Shown: positions 5,275 through 8,685 of the stretch, in pieces
How positions within the stretch are numbered: position 1 is the stretch's first letter
Layout of the letters: each line of letters opens with the position of its first letter
Position numbers and translations under genes: made by a program
Notes under the pieces: generated by a model
Seen by the model: the letters and a program-made list of their open reading frames with translations, nothing else
Databases searched by the model: none
What the model was told of the DNA's origin: nothing
Assembly: GCA_017959625.1 (NCBI GenBank)
Contig: JAGDAG010000293.1
Coordinates: forward strand, 1-8,685
DNA from: Abditibacteriota bacterium
GTDB lineage: Bacteria > Armatimonadota > UBA5829
Direction of reading: 5' to 3'
DNA: 8,685 bases

Positions 5275-6789
5275 ATGGCTGTAAGTATCAGGCCTGACGA
5301 GATAGCAGGCATTCTGCAGACTCACATAGAACAATACGAAGACAAGATCACCGAGACCAACGTGGGGACCGTGCTTGAGGTCTCCGACGGCATCGCCAGG
5401 ATCTACGGCCTTTCCGACGCTATGATGAGCGAACTCATAGAGTTTCCCAACGGCACTATGGGAATGGTCATGAACCTGGAGGAGGACAACGTGGGCTGCA
5501 TCCTTCTCGGAAGCGAGGAGGGCATCGGCGAAGGCGACAGGGTCCGGTGCACCGGCCGCGTCATCGACGTCCCCGTGGGGGAGGCCCTCCTGGGAAGAGT
5601 CGTGGACGCTTTGGGCAATCCCCTTGACGGAAAGGGGCCGGTGGTCACCAAAGAAAGAAGAAACGTGGAGACCAAGGCTCCCGGCATCATAGCCCGGCAG
5701 CCGGTAAAGGAATCCCTGGCCACGGGCCTGAAGGCCATCGACTCCATGATCCCCATAGGAAGGGGCCAGAGAGAGCTGATCATCGGCGACCGGCAGACCG
5801 GAAAGACCGCCATCGCCGTGGATACCATCATCAATCAGAAGAATTCCGACGTGGTGTGCATATACGTCGCCATAGGCCAGAAGCTTTCCACCGTGGCTTC
5901 GGTGGTGAGCACTCTGGAAAAGCACGGAGCCATGGAATATACCATAGTGGTTTCCGCCTCCGCTTCCGACGCCGCCGCCCTGCAGTATATCGCTCCCTAC
6001 AGCGGCTGCGCCATGGGCGAATATTTCCGCGACAACAAAAAGCACGCCCTCATAGTATATGACGATCTTTCAATGCACGCCGTCGCCTACCGGCAGGTGT
6101 CCCTTCTGCTGAAGCGCCCTCCCGGCCGCGAAGCGTATCCCGGAGATATATTTTATCTTCACGCCAGGCTCCTGGAAAGGGCGGCAAAGCTTTCGTCGGA
6201 GCTGGGAGGCGGCACCCTTACCGCCCTGCCCATCGTGGAGACCCAGGCGGGGGATATCTCGGCTTATATCCCTACCAATATCATTTCCATCACCGACGGC
6301 CAGATATTCCTGATCAGCGATCTGTTCTATTCCGGCGTGCGCCCCGCCATCGACGTGGGGCAGTCGGTGTCCCGCGTGGGGTCGTCGGCCCAGAAAAAAG
6401 CCATGAAAAAGGTGACGGGCAGCCTGAAGATAGATCTTGCCCGTTACTGGGACGTGGTGGAATTCGCCAAGTTCTCTTCGGATCTGGACAAGGCCACCCT
6501 GGACCAGCTTACCAGAGGCAAGCGTATCGTGGAGATACTGAAGCAGCCCCAGTATGCGCCTCTTTCCCTGGCTGACGAATGCTTTATCATCTATGCGGCT
6601 TCCGCCGGCCTTCTGGACGACGTGGAGGCGGACAAGTGCGCCGCCTTTGAAGCGGGGCTTTTGGAATTTATGAAGGAAAAGCATCCCGAGATCGGCCAGC
6701 GGACGGAAGAATCCGGCGTCATAGACGAAAAGACCGCCGACGCCCTGCAAAAGGCCGTTCTGGAATTCAAGAAAACCTTTAAGGCATAA
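5275..6789 (+). CDS. atpA: F1Fo ATP synthase subunit alpha
   Basis: The 504-residue regulatory (non-catalytic) nucleotide-binding subunit alternates with beta in F1. An N-terminal beta-barrel domain (about 25-95) precedes the nucleotide domain with Walker A GDRQTGKT (171-178), Walker B region ALIVYDD (258-264), and SVSRVG (364-369), where R367 is the arginine finger reaching the beta site (E. coli R376). The C-terminal helical domain carries the conserved FSSDLDKAT (400-408) and LKQPQY (422-427). Length is close to the usual 500-515. The start ATG has GGAG (5264-5267) at 7-nt spacing, 15 nt after atpH. An out-of-frame ATG at 5262 is not used. The gene ends 2 nt before atpG. Confidence 0.98.
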   Translation: MAVSIRPDEIAGILQTHIEQYEDKITETNVGTVLEVSDGIARIYGLSDAMMSELIEFPNGTMGMVMNLEEDNVGCILLGSEEGIGEGDRVRCTGRVIDVPVGEALLGRVVDALGNPLDGKGPVVTKERRNVETKAPGIIARQPVKESLATGLKAIDSMIPIGRGQRELIIGDRQTGKTAIAVDTIINQKNSDVVCIYVAIGQKLSTVASVVSTLEKHGAMEYTIVVSASASDAAALQYIAPYSGCAMGEYFRDNKKHALIVYDDLSMHAVAYRQVSLLLKRPPGREAYPGDIFYLHARLLERAAKLSSELGGGTLTALPIVETQAGDISAYIPTNIISITDGQIFLISDLFYSGVRPAIDVGQSVSRVGSSAQKKAMKKVTGSLKIDLARYWDVVEFAKFSSDLDKATLDQLTRGKRIVEILKQPQYAPLSLADECFIIYAASAGLLDDVEADKCAAFEAGLLEFMKEKHPEIGQRTEESGVIDEKTADALQKAVLEFKKTFKA

Positions 6790-6791
6790 AA

Positions 6792-7664
6792 ATGGCCAAC
6801 ACGAAAGATATCAAAAAAAGGATCAAGTCCACAAAAAGCATCGAAAAAATAACGGCGGCCATGAAGATGACCTCCACCACCAAGCTGAAGAAATACCAGC
6901 AGGCGGCGGAAATGGCAAGGCCCTATTCCGACAAGCTTACGGATATGGTCCGCATCCTGTCCGCCGGCTCGGGGCAGATGAACAACCCTCTGTTCGAGGT
7001 GCGGGAGAAAAAAAACGCCCTCTTCATCGTCATCGGCGCCGAAGGGGGGCTGTGCGGCTCCTATAACGCCAACGTCATCAGAAAAGCGGAGGAATCCGTG
7101 GCAAGAAACAGGGCCCAGGGGGCGGAGATCGCCGTTATCCCCTGCGGCAAAAAATGCGCGGCGTATTTCAGAGGAAAGAAAGACGTGGAGATCCCCATGT
7201 CCGTGGGAGACCTTTCAAGGATATCCTTTAAAAAGGTGGAGGCTGTCATCGATCTGGTGAAGGCCAGGTTTGAAAACAAAGAGGCGGACGCGGTGTATCT
7301 GATATATTCGCAGTTCGTTTCCGCCATGAGCCAGAAGCCGGTGGTCAGCAAGCTTCTGCCCATGACCCCCCGCCACGAAGGGATCATAGATTCGTCGCGG
7401 CTCACGGTGGATATGATCTTTGAGCCCGGCATGAACGAGATACTTGAGGCCCTTCTGCCCCGGTATCTGAACACGGTGGTTTTCCACGCCATGACGGAGG
7501 CCCTGGCCAGCGAATACGGGGCCCGTATGACGGCTATGACCGCCGCCAATACCAACGCCCGGGATCTTCTCGGAGAGCTGAGCCTGCAGTATAACAAGGC
7601 GCGGCAGGCTATCATTACAAACGAGCTTATCGACATCGTGAACGGTGTGAGCGGCGTTAAATAA
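6792..7664 (+). CDS. atpG: F1Fo ATP synthase subunit gamma
   Basis: This 290-residue central rotor shaft couples c-ring rotation to the catalytic sites. The N-terminal helix has the family pattern IEKITAAMKMTSTTKLKK (17-34), the globular Rossmann-like domain has GLCGSYN (86-92), and the C-terminal helix contains ARMTAMTAANTNA (244-256) and LQYNKARQAIITNEL (265-279). Both terminal helices form the coiled coil inside the hexamer. Length matches the family (about 285-295). The ATG lies 2 nt after the atpA stop, with AAGG (6781-6784) at 7-nt spacing inside the end of atpA, which suggests coupled translation. The usual M-V-A-A-A pattern near residue 26 reads M-T-S-T-T here, a mild divergence. Confidence 0.97.
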   Translation: MANTKDIKKRIKSTKSIEKITAAMKMTSTTKLKKYQQAAEMARPYSDKLTDMVRILSAGSGQMNNPLFEVREKKNALFIVIGAEGGLCGSYNANVIRKAEESVARNRAQGAEIAVIPCGKKCAAYFRGKKDVEIPMSVGDLSRISFKKVEAVIDLVKARFENKEADAVYLIYSQFVSAMSQKPVVSKLLPMTPRHEGIIDSSRLTVDMIFEPGMNEILEALLPRYLNTVVFHAMTEALASEYGARMTAMTAANTNARDLLGELSLQYNKARQAIITNELIDIVNGVSGVK

Positions 7665-7671
7665 GATTTTT

Positions 7672-7677
7672 GGAGGA
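7672..7677 (+). promoter_or_regulatory. Ribosome binding site fixing the TTG start of atpD
   Basis: GGAGGA at 7672-7677 is the strongest Shine-Dalgarno match in the operon. Counting from GGAGG (7672-7676) there are 8 nt to the TTG at 7685. It decides the start codon, because no ATG or in-frame GTG is available at the N-terminus of beta. Confidence 0.85.
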
Positions 7678-7684
7678 AAGTGAT

Positions 7685-8685
7685 TTGGCTTCCGGTAAAA
7701 TAATTTCGGTAATAGGCCCTGTGGTGGATATCAGATTTCCCTCTGATGCCCTTCCGCAGATGTTGAATGCTGTAAAGATCTCCATGAGCGGGGGCAAAAC
7801 CCTCACCGTGGAGGTGGAGCAGATGATAGGCAACGACACGGTCCGCTGCGTAGCCATGGATTCCACCGACGGCCTGGTGAGAGGCATGGAGGCGGTGGAT
7901 ACGGGAGGGCCTATAGCCGTCCCCGTGGGAAGGGGCACCCTGGGCAGGGTCTTCAACCTGCTGGGGGAAGCCATAGACGAAGCCGGCCCCGTGACGGCGA
8001 CGGAAACGCTGCCGATACACAGAGAGGCTCCCGGTTTTCAGGAGCAGCTTCCCGCCACGGAGCTGTTTGAAACGGGCCTGAAGGTGGTGGACCTTATCTG
8101 CCCCTACGCCAAGGGAGGCAAGATAGGCCTCTTCGGAGGCGCCGGCGTGGGAAAGACCACCCTTATCACCGAGCTTATCAGAAACGTGGCCGCGGAGCAC
8201 GGCGGTTTTTCGGTGTGTGCCGGAGTAGGGGAAAGGACCCGCGAGGGCAACGACCTTTGGCGCGAGATGAGGGAATCGGGAGTTCTGGACAAGACCACCA
8301 TGGTTTACGGCCAGATGAACGAACCTCCCGGAGCAAGGCTGAGAGTCCCTCTTTCCGCCCTTACCATGGCGGAGTATTTCCGCGATGAGGAACATCAGGA
8401 CGTGCTTCTGTTCATAGACAATATATTCCGTTTCACCCAGGGAGGCTCCGAGGTCTCCGCTCTGCTGGGGCGTATGCCCTCGGCGGTAGGCTATCAGCCC
8501 ACGCTGGCTACGGAAATGGGCGCCCTTCAGGAAAGGAGAACCTCTACCAAGGCGGGCTCGGTGACTTCCATCCAGGCAGTTTACGTGCCTGCGGACGACC
8601 CTACGGATCCAGCCCCGGCGACCACCTTTTCTTTTCTGGACGCCACCACCTATCTGGACAGAAAGATATTCGTAAAGGCTATTTA
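7685..8685 (+). CDS. atpD: F1Fo ATP synthase subunit beta (3' end beyond window)
   Basis: This is the catalytic subunit: 333 codons plus two bases are present, against about 460-475 for the whole protein. It begins with TTG (MASGKIISVIGPVVDIRFP), a typical beta N-terminus, 20 nt after atpG. Visible motifs are Walker A GGAGVGKT (151-158, K157), the catalytic glutamate E183 in GERTREGND (182-190), Walker B LLFID (241-245) and SEVSALLGRMPSAVGYQP (255-272). The K157 to E183 distance of 26 equals that of E. coli K155 to E181, so the catalytic site is intact. The last segment is somewhat divergent: FSFLDATTYLDRK (315-327) where FAHLDAT.VLSR is usual. The DELSEED loop lies outside the window. GTG at 7680 is out of frame and stops after seven codons. 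Confidence 0.97.
   Translation, partial: MASGKIISVIGPVVDIRFPSDALPQMLNAVKISMSGGKTLTVEVEQMIGNDTVRCVAMDSTDGLVRGMEAVDTGGPIAVPVGRGTLGRVFNLLGEAIDEAGPVTATETLPIHREAPGFQEQLPATELFETGLKVVDLICPYAKGGKIGLFGGAGVGKTTLITELIRNVAAEHGGFSVCAGVGERTREGNDLWREMRESGVLDKTTMVYGQMNEPPGARLRVPLSALTMAEYFRDEEHQDVLLFIDNIFRFTQGGSEVSALLGRMPSAVGYQPTLATEMGALQERRTSTKAGSVTSIQAVYVPADDPTDPAPATTFSFLDATTYLDRKIFVKAI

Noticed and set aside
4360..6045. Long open frame on the minus strand (561 codons) opposite atpF, atpH and atpA
   Set aside because: It lies entirely antisense to three clearly recognisable ATP synthase genes, has low-complexity His/Gly-rich and Ser/Arg-rich content, and no family resemblance. It arises from the codon bias of the genes opposite.
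7670..7682. Alternative atpD starts: TTG at 7670 or GTG at 7680
   Set aside because: TTG 7670 is in frame but overlaps the Shine-Dalgarno sequence and has none of its own. GTG 7680 is out of frame and reaches a stop within eight codons.
7061..8395. Minus-strand open frame of 444 codons opposite atpG and atpD
   Set aside because: It is antisense to two conserved genes, with no recognisable motif and no operon context. It is a by-product of GC-rich third positions.

Overview
This window is a bacterial chromosomal segment of moderately high GC. It carries, from left to right, a reverse-strand leucine-rich-repeat gene, a tRNA-Gln gene, and most of a forward-strand F1Fo ATP synthase operon that runs off the right edge. 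The organism cannot be named from this sequence. BspA-type LRR_5 proteins are common in gut and oral anaerobes (spirochaetes, Lentisphaerae, Clostridia and others). The c subunit keeps most of the residues that bind sodium in characterised Na+-coupled enzymes, which would fit an anaerobe. Both points are suggestive only.

Layout. Positions 1-57 hold two near-identical copies of a 24-bp sequence at a 33-bp period, probably the edge of a larger repeat array. Positions 65-2173 (minus) encode a 702-residue BspA-like protein with no visible signal peptide. The 128-bp divergent region 2174-2301 contains the ribosome binding site and a tentative promoter of that gene, a GC-rich dyad followed by a T-run that looks like a plus-strand terminator, and a textbook sigma-70 promoter for the tRNA. 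The tRNA-Gln(CUG), with encoded CCA, lies at 2302-2375 and is followed by a strong intrinsic terminator at 2401-2429. A separate promoter (TTGAAA, 17 nt, TATTAT) at 2457-2485 probably drives the atp operon.

The operon order is atpZ-atpI-atpB-atpE-atpF-atpH-atpA-atpG-atpD, the usual bacterial order with the small atpZ and atpI genes in front. Genes are tightly packed: atpZ/atpI overlap by 14 nt, atpF/atpH share ATGA, and atpA and atpG are 2 nt apart. The exception is a 32-nt A-rich, strong-SD leader in front of atpE, which encodes the multi-copy c subunit. AtpB, AtpE and AtpF form the membrane motor and stator anchor. AtpH links the stator to F1. AtpA and AtpD form the catalytic hexamer, and AtpG is the rotating central stalk. 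AtpZ and AtpI are accessory membrane proteins implicated in c-ring assembly. atpD uses a TTG start and is cut by the window end after 333 codons, so atpC, if present, lies outside.

I see no mobile element, CRISPR array or defence system. The window is mainly housekeeping. The points worth a second look are the c-subunit ion ligands, a signal-peptide or lipobox-like N-terminus on subunit b, the orphan terminator/dyad in front of the tRNA, the 33-bp repeat, and the LRR protein's apparent lack of an export signal.
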